Origin: JBAZKV01 sp964443545
GTDB lineage: Bacteria; Margulisbacteria; WOR-1; JAKLHX01; JBAZKV01
NCBI GenBank assembly: GCA_964443545.1
Contig: CAYUCV010000039.1
Location: 1 to 10,442 of the forward strand
Reading direction: 5' to 3'
DNA length: 10,442 bases
Made by a program: the position numbers and the translations under genes. Below the pieces are notes generated by a model. That model was not told the origin of the DNA. It did no database searches and worked only from the letters and a program-made list of their open reading frames with translations. Of this stretch, positions 1-5,872 are shown in pieces. How positions within the stretch are numbered: the stretch's first letter is position 1; every line of letters begins with the position of its first letter.

Positions 1-1575
1 AAACTCGTTATCCCGGCAGGAGCATTAAAAGAAGCCGTCAGTGTTTCGCTGTCGCATCCGGAACTCTCGGCAGCGCCTCTTGCCGCTCCGGACGGTTATA
101 AGATCATCTATCTTGTTTATATAAGCCCTCAGGGCACTCTGCTTGATGCTGCGGCCACATTGACGATCCCTCTGCCGGCAGAAGCAGTCTCTTCTTCTTC
201 GGTGCCGTTCTTTCACTTTGACATGGCATCTCTTTCCTGGACCGCGGCAGGGTCCGGTTCCGTATCAACTTCCACGGTCTCGCTCAGCATCACAAAGTTC
301 GGCTGGTTCGCAGCCGCTATACCCGTATCAAGCGGCTCTGTCTCGGGAAAGGTGGTTAACTCCTCGGGACTTGCGATAGCGGGAGCCAGCGTCTGGACGG
401 GGTCTAACATAACAGCAACAGATGTCTACGGCAATTACCGCCTTGCCAATGTTCCTTCCGGCAGCGCGGTCATCAATGCCGCCTCAAGCGGCTATACATC
501 TAACAATGTTTCGGTAACAGTAGCGGCCGGAAGTACCGCTAACGCGGCAAACATTGTCCTGACATCAAACGCTTCTTCTTACGGAACAATAAGCGGGAAA
601 ATATCCAGGGCATCCGACTCTTCCGCAATATCAGGCGCCAAGGTCTCTTCTTCAGGAAAAGAGACCTATACCGACGCTTCGGGAAATTATGTGCTTTCGG
701 AAATAAACCCGGGAACGGTCACAGTTTCGGTCAATGCTTACGGCTTTGCCTCTACAACAGATACCGTCCTGGTATCGGCCGGCTCTACCTCCGGCAAGGA
801 TTTTTCTCTTACTGCGGTGTCAGTTTCTTCTTTTTCCGATGATTTTGAAACTCCGTCCGTCCCGTGGACCTACGGAGGAATCTGGCACAGGGTTAACAAT
901 ACCTCTTCGATACGCGACACATTGGCCCCGGGCTATGTTTCCCTGCCGGATTATGCGACCAATTCCGGCGCTATCCCTTCGGCAAAGAGCGGAAACTACT
1001 GTGCCTGGTTCGGCAGCGACACTCTGGGCTGCTACATCGGGACACAACAGACAGATCCTGTCGATGCGGCTTTGTCGGGAGGGACTTCGGTCTTGCGCAT
1101 GCAGGGAGACCTTACTACCCCGGAGATAGACCTGAACGGCTACGCGGATGCTACTCTCATCTTCTGGACCTGGTGGGAAGTTGAGGGCGTTAATCCCGCT
1201 ACGGGATATGACATCATGAAAGTGAAGATATCAAGGTACGGAGAAACTACCTGGACAGATCTGCTTATCCTTAATCCGGTCGATGATCCCGATCCCGCCT
1301 CCAAGATCGCATATGTTCCTTATTCTTCCGGAGGTTATAACAAGGCCGGGGTCTGGACCAAACATCAGCTCTCTCTTTCGGCATATGTGGGAAGCAAGAT
1401 ACAGGTCAGGTTCTCCTTTGACACCTATGACAAAAAGTACAACGGGTTCCGCGGCTGGTTCGTTGACGATGTTTCCATCTCTCCCGACCGGCTTTCTCTT
1501 TCGGCCGTCTTAGGAAAACCCTCTCCTGGCCTCCGGCCATCCTCTCCCTTGTCAGGGAGAGGCACTAGAGATTGA
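1..1575 (+). CDS. C-terminal part of a secreted multidomain beta-sandwich surface protein (5' end outside window)
   Basis: The frame is open from base 1 with no start context, so this is the last 524 codons of a longer gene. Residues about 1-60 resemble a ZU5-like segment (the IPAGAL pattern, then SPQG and LTIPLP) and run into a strand-rich stretch ending FGWFAAA. Two carboxypeptidase-regulatory-like domains follow, at nt about 334-564 (GSVSGKV, then DVYGNYRL) and 580-816 (GTISGKI, then DASGNYVL). From about 832 to 1512 there is a MAM- or immune-inhibitor-A-like jelly-roll domain, beginning DDFE and closing with GWFVDDVSIS. Composition is Ser/Thr/Gly/Ala-rich with few Lys and Cys, typical of exported adhesive or cell-surface proteins. 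No catalytic site and no classical anchor is visible. The last 19 codons (from 1516) come from the palindromic element described separately, so the native C-terminus may have been replaced. Function is unknown: surface attachment or a peptidase accessory region is possible. Domain calls are by pattern recognition. Confidence 0.8.
   Translation, partial: KLVIPAGALKEAVSVSLSHPELSAAPLAAPDGYKIIYLVYISPQGTLLDAAATLTIPLPAEAVSSSSVPFFHFDMASLSWTAAGSGSVSTSTVSLSITKFGWFAAAIPVSSGSVSGKVVNSSGLAIAGASVWTGSNITATDVYGNYRLANVPSGSAVINAASSGYTSNNVSVTVAAGSTANAANIVLTSNASSYGTISGKISRASDSSAISGAKVSSSGKETYTDASGNYVLSEINPGTVTVSVNAYGFASTTDTVLVSAGSTSGKDFSLTAVSVSSFSDDFETPSVPWTYGGIWHRVNNTSSIRDTLAPGYVSLPDYATNSGAIPSAKSGNYCAWFGSDTLGCYIGTQQTDPVDAALSGGTSVLRMQGDLTTPEIDLNGYADATLIFWTWWEVEGVNPATGYDIMKVKISRYGETTWTDLLILNPVDDPDPASKIAYVPYSSGGYNKAGVWTKHQLSLSAYVGSKIQVRFSFDTYDKKYNGFRGWFVDDVSISPDRLSLSAVLGKPSPGLRPSSPLSGRGTRD
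1541..1562. repeat. Perfect 8-bp stem hairpin, left copy
   Basis: CCTCTCCC pairs perfectly with GGGAGAGG around the loop TTGTCA. It lies inside the coding end of the upstream protein, where it encodes part of the tail PSSPLSGRGT. No T-run follows, so it is not a canonical intrinsic terminator. It could still stabilise the mRNA 3' end against exonucleases, which is inference. Confidence 0.75.
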
Positions 1576-1580
1576 ATTTT

Positions 1581-1598
1581 CTCCCCTGACAAGGGGAG
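1581..1598. repeat. Perfect 6-bp stem hairpin, right (inverted) copy
   Basis: CTCCCC pairs with GGGGAG around TGACAA, the reverse complement of the left hairpin's TTGTCA loop. Left and right hairpins can therefore fold separately or pair with each other across about 18 nt with two bulges. It begins 5 bp after the stop codon of the upstream gene. The next bases are ATGTCC, so the T-tract needed for intrinsic termination is missing. Confidence 0.7.
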
Positions 1599-1632
1599 AT
1601 GTCCCGAGCCTGCCGAGGGACAGAGGGGTTTA

Positions 1633-1641
1633 TGATATAAT
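1633..1641 (+). promoter_or_regulatory. Extended -10 promoter of the glyA-ftsEX operon
   Basis: TGATATAAT is a perfect extended -10 (TGN plus TATAAT). The region 16-18 bp upstream lies in the GC-rich repeat end and has no -35-like hexamer. Transcription would start around 1648, giving a leader of about 17 nt that still includes the purine-rich AGGGAG (1651-1656), 8 nt before the glyA ATG. The motif begins one base beyond the repeat element's end. The same nonamer precedes pyk. Confidence 0.65.
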
Positions 1642-1664
1642 CAGAACAAGAGGGAGAATTCAGA

Positions 1665-2930
1665 ATGCACCCCGGAATAGATAATGTAAGGATCACTGAT
1701 CCCGAAACAGCAAAAGCCATCGACATGGAGATGGACCGCCAGAGGAATAAGATAGAGCTGATAGCCTCCGAAAATTTTACCAGCAGGGCCGTGATGGAAG
1801 CAGCCGGTTCCTGCCTTACCAACAAGTACGCGGAAGGCTATCCCGGAAAAAGGTATTACGGCGGCTGCGAGTGCGTTGACATTGCGGAAGAACTTGCCAT
1901 CAAGAGAGCAAAAGAACTGTTCCGGGCCGAGCACGCCAATGTGCAGGCGCATTCCGGGTCCCAGGCAAACACTGCCGCTTATCTTGCTTTTCTTAAGCCC
2001 GGCGATACAGTGCTCGGGCTTGACTTAACGCACGGGGGACATCTGACACATGGCAGTCCTGTCAACATCTCGGGCATCTATTTTAAATTCATCCCGTACG
2101 GCGTAAAAAAAGAGGACGAACTGCTGGATTATGACCAGGTGCTTGCTCTGGCAAAGGCAAATAAGCCAAAGATGATAGTGGCCGGGGCAACCGCCTATCC
2201 CAGGACCATAGATTTTAAAAAACTCAGGAAGATAGCGGACGAGACAGGTGCCTTTCTCATGGTGGATATGGCGCACATAGCAGGTCTTGTGGCAACAGGA
2301 CTGCATCCGTCGCCGGTCCCTCACAGCCATGTGGTCACCTCCACAACGCATAAGACCCTTCGCGGCCCCAGGGGCGGCCTTATACTCTGCCCGTCGCAGT
2401 ATGCCAAGCAGGTTGACATGGCAATATTTCCGGGCATCCAGGGCGGACCTCTAATGCACATAATCGCAGCAAAGGCGGTCGCTTTCAAGGAAGCCCTAAT
2501 GCCGGACTTCAAAAAATACCAGGAGCAGATCCTGGGGAACGCCGGGGCTCTTGCAAAAGCCCTCATCAAGCACGGCTTTAGGCTGGTATCCGGAGGCACA
2601 GACACTCATCTGATACTTGTTGACCTGAGGTCAAAAGGGATAACAGGCAAAGTAGCCCAGATAACACTGGACGAGGTAGGGATAACCGCCAATAAGAACA
2701 CCATTCCTTTTGACCCGGAAAAGCCTTTCGTCACCAGCGGCCTTAGGCTGGGAACTCCCGCCGTAACCACGCGGGGATTTAAAGAGGAGCAGATGGAGGA
2801 ACTGGCTGTCTTGATATCCGATGCCCTTAACAACACCGGCAACGAAAAGATAAAACAAAAAGTCGCGGAAGGCGTAAAAGAACTCTGCGGCAGATTCCCT
2901 CTTTACGAAGAAGGGGCTTTTGAAGCGTGA
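1665..2930 (+). CDS. glyA: Serine hydroxymethyltransferase
   Basis: A PLP enzyme that interconverts serine plus tetrahydrofolate with glycine plus 5,10-methylenetetrahydrofolate, the main cytoplasmic source of one-carbon units for purines, thymidylate and methionine. The 421-aa product has the usual family length. Visible hallmarks are ELIASENF near residue 31, the NKYAEGYPGKRYYGG substrate loop (53-67), AHSGSQAN (95-102), DMAH (D201 and H204, cofactor ring contacts) and the Schiff-base lysine K230 in TSTTHKTLRGPRGG. The C-terminal domain has SGLRLGTPAVTTRG. The ATG at 1665 has a purine-rich RBS 8 nt upstream. The stop overlaps the ftsE start (GTGA, 4 nt), which implies translational coupling. 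No folate or glycine riboswitch can precede it because the predicted leader is only about 17 nt. Confidence 0.97.
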   Translation: MHPGIDNVRITDPETAKAIDMEMDRQRNKIELIASENFTSRAVMEAAGSCLTNKYAEGYPGKRYYGGCECVDIAEELAIKRAKELFRAEHANVQAHSGSQANTAAYLAFLKPGDTVLGLDLTHGGHLTHGSPVNISGIYFKFIPYGVKKEDELLDYDQVLALAKANKPKMIVAGATAYPRTIDFKKLRKIADETGAFLMVDMAHIAGLVATGLHPSPVPHSHVVTSTTHKTLRGPRGGLILCPSQYAKQVDMAIFPGIQGGPLMHIIAAKAVAFKEALMPDFKKYQEQILGNAGALAKALIKHGFRLVSGGTDTHLILVDLRSKGITGKVAQITLDEVGITANKNTIPFDPEKPFVTSGLRLGTPAVTTRGFKEEQMEELAVLISDALNNTGNEKIKQKVAEGVKELCGRFPLYEEGAFEA

Positions 2931-3613
2931 TCGCACTCACTTCCGTAAGCAAGGTATATCCCAACGGGGTCGAAGCGCTCTCGGGCGTTGACCTGTATAT
3001 AGGAAAAGAAGAATTCCTCTTTGTGGTGGGGCCGACAGGCTCCGGCAAATCCACTCTTTTAAAGATGCTCTACAGGGAGGAACTGCCAACCAGCGGACAG
3101 GTAAGCGTTGACAGGATAAACATCGGAGAATTAAAACCGGCTCAGGTGCCGTTCTTGAGAAGGAACATCGGAGTAGTGTTCCAGGATTACAAACTGCTGC
3201 CTCTAAGAACAGTCTATGAAAATGTGGCCTTTGCGTTAAGGGTTTTGGGCTCTTCAAGGACGCAGATAAGAAGGCAGACCACGCAGGTCCTGGACCTGGT
3301 GGGGCTGCTCAAAAAAGCCAACTGCCTTCCCGGCGAGCTGTCAGGCGGGGAGCAGCAGAGGACCTGCATTGCAAGAGCGATAGTCAACAACCCTCCGCTT
3401 TTGATAGCGGATGAGCCCACCGGCAACCTTGATCCCGCCACCTCCTGGGAGATAATCCAGCTGCTTGACAAGATAAACAAAAGGCACACCACAGTGATAG
3501 TGGCCACGCACAACAAGGCCATAGTGGACGGGATGAGAAAAAGAGTGATAGCGCTTGAAAGCGGCCGGATAATCAGGGACCAGCAGCTTGGAGTATACAG
3601 CAATGTCCTTTGA
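2927..3613 (+). CDS. ftsE: Cell division ATP-binding protein FtsE
   Basis: ATPase subunit of the FtsEX complex, which is ABC-type but acts as a mechanotransmitter regulating septal wall hydrolysis rather than as a pump. The 228-aa length fits the family. It opens with the FtsE-like MIALTSVSKVYPNG. All ABC motifs are intact: Walker A GPTGSGKST (35-43), Q-loop Q86 in VFQDYKLL, signature LSGGEQQR (138-145), Walker B LLIADEP with E163, D-loop NLD (167-169) and H-loop H195. The start is GTG at 2927, overlapping the glyA stop by 4 nt. Its own RBS is poor (AAGGGG at 2911-2916, 10 nt away), so re-initiation after glyA probably drives its translation. The FtsE rather than LolD/MacB assignment rests on the adjacent ftsX. 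Confidence 0.95.
   Translation: MIALTSVSKVYPNGVEALSGVDLYIGKEEFLFVVGPTGSGKSTLLKMLYREELPTSGQVSVDRINIGELKPAQVPFLRRNIGVVFQDYKLLPLRTVYENVAFALRVLGSSRTQIRRQTTQVLDLVGLLKKANCLPGELSGGEQQRTCIARAIVNNPPLLIADEPTGNLDPATSWEIIQLLDKINKRHTTVIVATHNKAIVDGMRKRVIALESGRIIRDQQLGVYSNVL
3590..3593 (+). promoter_or_regulatory. RBS that fixes the ftsX start
   Basis: GGAG lies 9 nt upstream of ATG 3603. It supports that start over an in-frame TTG at 3588, which overlaps the RBS region itself and would add five residues (MEYTA) not expected in FtsX. Confidence 0.6.
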
Positions 3614-4484
3614 GTTCTTTTTAAAAGAAGCCTGGACAGGCTTTCGCAGGGCCGGCGTGATGAGCCTTGTCTCGCTTGTAATAATAACCGTCTCGCTCAC
3701 CGTGTTCGGAACTTTTCTTCTGGCAATCTTTAATCTCGGCACCATGGTCTCTTCCGTCGGCTCAAAGATGGAGGTCGCCGCCTATGTGGACAAGCAGATA
3801 GATGATTACACCGGCAACACTCTGATGCTGGAGCTGTCAAAGATCGAAGGGGTGGAAAAGGTCAAGTTCATACACCGCGATGAGGCCTGGGCGGCTTTCA
3901 AAAAAGACTATGAGGGCAGGCTGGAGTTAGGCGACATAGTCAAAGAGAACCCTCTGCCGAATGCTTTTGTGATAAAGGTAAAAAGTCCTGACCTTGTAGC
4001 CGTAGTGGCAAAAAAAGTCTCCAATATGCCGCAGATAGACGAGGTAAGGTTTAGCGGCAATCTTGCCGACCGGCTCAACAAACTGCTTGAAGCGGTAAGG
4101 CTTGCCGGGTTTATACTTGTCACTCTTTTGATAATGGCAACTCTGCTGATAGTGGTAAACACGATCAGACTTACGGTCCTGTCGCGCCAGACGGACATTT
4201 ACATCATGAAACTTGTCGGTGCCACTAACTCCTTCATCAAATGGCCGTTCATACTGGAAGGCGTCATAATCGGGGTGGCGGGCTCCTGTGTATCTGTCAT
4301 CATACTTAAGTTCTCCTACGACCTTGTTTCCTCAAGGATCGCTTCGGCGCTTCCGTTCATTCCTCTCATAACCTCAAAGGCGGCGCTTTTTTGGATCTAC
4401 AGCGGAGTAGCCGCTCTGGGAATATTATTGGGCATCATAGGAGCCTACATCTCCGTTAATGCCCAGCTAAAGGAGTCTGTGTAA
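3603..4484 (+). CDS. ftsX: Cell division protein FtsX
   Basis: Membrane subunit of FtsEX, which couples FtsE ATPase activity to extracytoplasmic activation of peptidoglycan hydrolases at the septum. From ATG 3603 the product has 293 aa. The topology is typical: cytoplasmic N-terminus MSFEFFLKEAWTGFRRAG, TM1 about 20-44, an extracytoplasmic domain about 45-165 with the family's NPLPNAFVIKV (116-126), then TM2 about 167-188, TM3 about 216-236 and TM4 about 264-286. The cytoplasmic loop carries the conserved IMKLVGATNSFIKWPFILEG (201-220). It overlaps the end of ftsE by 11 nt and the next gene by 1 nt (TAATG), so the genes are probably co-translated. The usual partner, an EnvC-, PcsB- or CwlO-like protein, is not encoded next to it. 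Confidence 0.94.
   Translation: MSFEFFLKEAWTGFRRAGVMSLVSLVIITVSLTVFGTFLLAIFNLGTMVSSVGSKMEVAAYVDKQIDDYTGNTLMLELSKIEGVEKVKFIHRDEAWAAFKKDYEGRLELGDIVKENPLPNAFVIKVKSPDLVAVVAKKVSNMPQIDEVRFSGNLADRLNKLLEAVRLAGFILVTLLIMATLLIVVNTIRLTVLSRQTDIYIMKLVGATNSFIKWPFILEGVIIGVAGSCVSVIILKFSYDLVSSRIASALPFIPLITSKAALFWIYSGVAALGILLGIIGAYISVNAQLKESV
4471..4475 (+). promoter_or_regulatory. Shine-Dalgarno of the parvulin gene
   Basis: AGGAG lies 8 nt before ATG 4484, inside the last codons of ftsX. It supports the ATG that shares its A with the ftsX stop (TAATG). Confidence 0.65.
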
Positions 4485-5872
4485 TGCTTTCAAAACTAAG
4501 GAAGAACATGAAGTGGATCCTTATTGCAGTGGCGGTGATCTTTGCGGCCACGATGTTCTACGGCATGGGCTATCAGGGCGTCAAGAACATGGCCGAAAAA
4601 AAGTCTCAGGAAACAGGGCTGGCAGAGGTCAACAAGGAACCGGTTGACCGCTTCAGGTTCAACCAGCTGCTCAATCAGCTGGCTTCCTCCGCCAAGGGTG
4701 GTCTGGACCCTTTGACCGCAATGTACATCCAATCCATGGCGCTTTCACAGCTCACCGATTTTACTCTGATGAAGCAGGACGCCTCAAAAAGCGAAAAAGT
4801 GTCCTCGGACGAGATAAAGAACGCGCTTTCCCAGATAATGACGGCCAACAAGATACAGAACGAAAAGGATTTTGACAGGGGCCTTAGGCAGCAGGGCTTT
4901 TCCCTTGCTGACCTGAAAAAAATGATAAAGGAAGAGATCCTGGTCCAGAAAAAGACCTCGCGGCTGCGCGAGGGGATCACTCTTAACGCTGACGACTTAA
5001 GGGAGGTCAGGGCACAGCACATACTTCTTCCGGACGAAAAAAAGGCAAAAGAAGTGCTGGGTCTGGTTAATTCGGGAAAGGACTTCTCTAAACTGGCCGA
5101 AGAGTATTCAAAGGACCCGGGAAGTGCCGTAAAGGGAGGGGACCTTGGGTTTTTCAAGAAGGGGGCCATGGTAAAAGAGTTCGACGAAACGGCTTTTTCT
5201 CTTAAGCCGGGACAGACCTCGGGCCTTGTAAAGACGCAGTTCGGCTACCACATAATTAAAGTTACGGACACAAAGCTCATAAAGAACCCCGACAAGGAAA
5301 AACTTCTTGAAGAAAAGAAGAAAGCATCCTTTGCATCCTGGCTGGAGGAACTCAGGGCCAAGGCAAAGATAGAGATAAAAGATCCCGCCATAAGGGCATT
5401 TGACAAAAGGGTAAAAGGGGACACCCTGGGCTCGGTTGCAGAATACAAAAAAGCTATCGACGGCAATCCTAATAACCCGTATTACAGGATCTTTTACGCG
5501 GACCTGATGAAACAGCTGGGCAGCCCCGGTGAAGCCGCCTCCCAGTACCAGAAAGCGGCCGATCTGTCAGGCAACGACCTGTCTGCCAGGCTCTTTATAG
5601 GAAAATCGCTTCTGGACATGGCAAAATCCATGTCCAACCCTGCAAGCGCGGAGGCTTACAACTCGATGGCAAGGAACCAGTTCTCTATGGTATCGGTGCT
5701 TGCCGGCGACAATATAGATGTGCACAAAGAGCTGGCCAAAGTCTTTAAGGAATTAAAGCTCCCTGATCAGCTAAAAGCAGAGAACGAAAAGATATCTCAG
5801 CTTGAAGCAAAAAAGGCCTTTGAGGACGAGATAAGAAAAAGGTCCGGAGTTTCAACCGTTGAGGCAAAATGA
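4484..5872 (+). CDS. Membrane-anchored parvulin-type peptidyl-prolyl isomerase with helical TPR-like C-terminus (PrsA/SurA/PpiD-like)
   Basis: A 462-aa extracytoplasmic foldase. The N-terminus has Lys/Arg (MLSKLRKNMK) then a single hydrophobic segment about 11-28. There is no lipobox Cys, so a signal anchor of PpiD type fits better than the PrsA lipoprotein form. Residues about 45-165 form a SurA_N-like helical region. The parvulin domain spans about 173-262, with RAQHILL (H179), the GGDLGFF turn (218-224) and FGYHII (H256); both conserved histidines are present. From about 302 on the protein is helical, with TPR-like repeats (VAEYKKAIDGNPNNPYYRIFYADLMKQ, then AASQYQKAADL), and ends in a charged helix. 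It is the last gene of the glyA-ftsEX operon and presumably folds envelope proteins. A link to FtsX is inference from position. Its last 21 nt overlap the end of the convergent mutase gene. Confidence 0.88.
   Translation: MLSKLRKNMKWILIAVAVIFAATMFYGMGYQGVKNMAEKKSQETGLAEVNKEPVDRFRFNQLLNQLASSAKGGLDPLTAMYIQSMALSQLTDFTLMKQDASKSEKVSSDEIKNALSQIMTANKIQNEKDFDRGLRQQGFSLADLKKMIKEEILVQKKTSRLREGITLNADDLREVRAQHILLPDEKKAKEVLGLVNSGKDFSKLAEEYSKDPGSAVKGGDLGFFKKGAMVKEFDETAFSLKPGQTSGLVKTQFGYHIIKVTDTKLIKNPDKEKLLEEKKKASFASWLEELRAKAKIEIKDPAIRAFDKRVKGDTLGSVAEYKKAIDGNPNNPYYRIFYADLMKQLGSPGEAASQYQKAADLSGNDLSARLFIGKSLLDMAKSMSNPASAEAYNSMARNQFSMVSVLAGDNIDVHKELAKVFKELKLPDQLKAENEKISQLEAKKAFEDEIRKRSGVSTVEAK

Larger units (their letters stand above)
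1516..1631. repeat. MITE-like palindromic element with imperfect terminal inverted repeats
   Basis: A nest of inverted repeats. The ends are imperfect inverted copies: AAACCCTCT at 1516-1524 against AGAGGGGTTT at 1622-1631 (one extra base). Inside are TGGCC/GGCCA (1527-1539, 3-nt loop), CCTCTCCC/GGGAGAGG (1541-1562, loop TTGTCA), CTCCCC/GGGGAG (1581-1598, loop TGACAA) and GTCCC/GGGAC (1601-1621). The two central hairpins are inverted copies of each other, differing by two single-base insertions. There is no coding capacity apart from read-through of the upstream gene, and no transposase. The architecture is like that of non-autonomous dispersed repeats seen in many bacterial genomes. That it is multicopy here is inference, since only one copy lies in the window. 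Confidence 0.7.

Noticed and set aside
334..816. Tandem DNA repeat from the two regulatory-like domains
   Set aside because: The two domains are similar only as a protein fold; their nucleotide sequences are well diverged, so this is not a recent DNA duplication.
734..1129. 131-codon alternative-frame ORF within the surface-protein gene
   Set aside because: Overlaps the domain-bearing frame, has Arg/Pro-rich composition typical of a shifted frame and has no RBS.
1581..1605. Intrinsic terminator after the surface-protein gene
   Set aside because: The hairpin is good but is followed by ATGTCC on the plus strand and by A-rich sequence on the minus strand; no T-tract in either direction.
1642..1664. 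Riboswitch or leader RNA ahead of glyA
   Set aside because: From the extended -10 the leader is only about 17 nt, too short for any folate, SAM or glycine sensor.
2025..3257. Several antisense frames of about 80-110 codons across glyA and ftsE
   Set aside because: All overlap strongly conserved codons of glyA/ftsE and lack starts with an RBS; shadows.
3588..3602. TTG start for ftsX, five codons upstream
   Set aside because: ATG 3603 has GGAG at 9 nt and gives the family-typical N-terminus; the TTG itself overlaps that RBS region.
4675..5169. 164-codon antisense open frame inside the parvulin gene
   Set aside because: Composition mirrors the sense gene (Ser/Phe/Arg-rich from reversed Lys/Glu/Ala codons), with no domain and no RBS; a shadow of the real gene.
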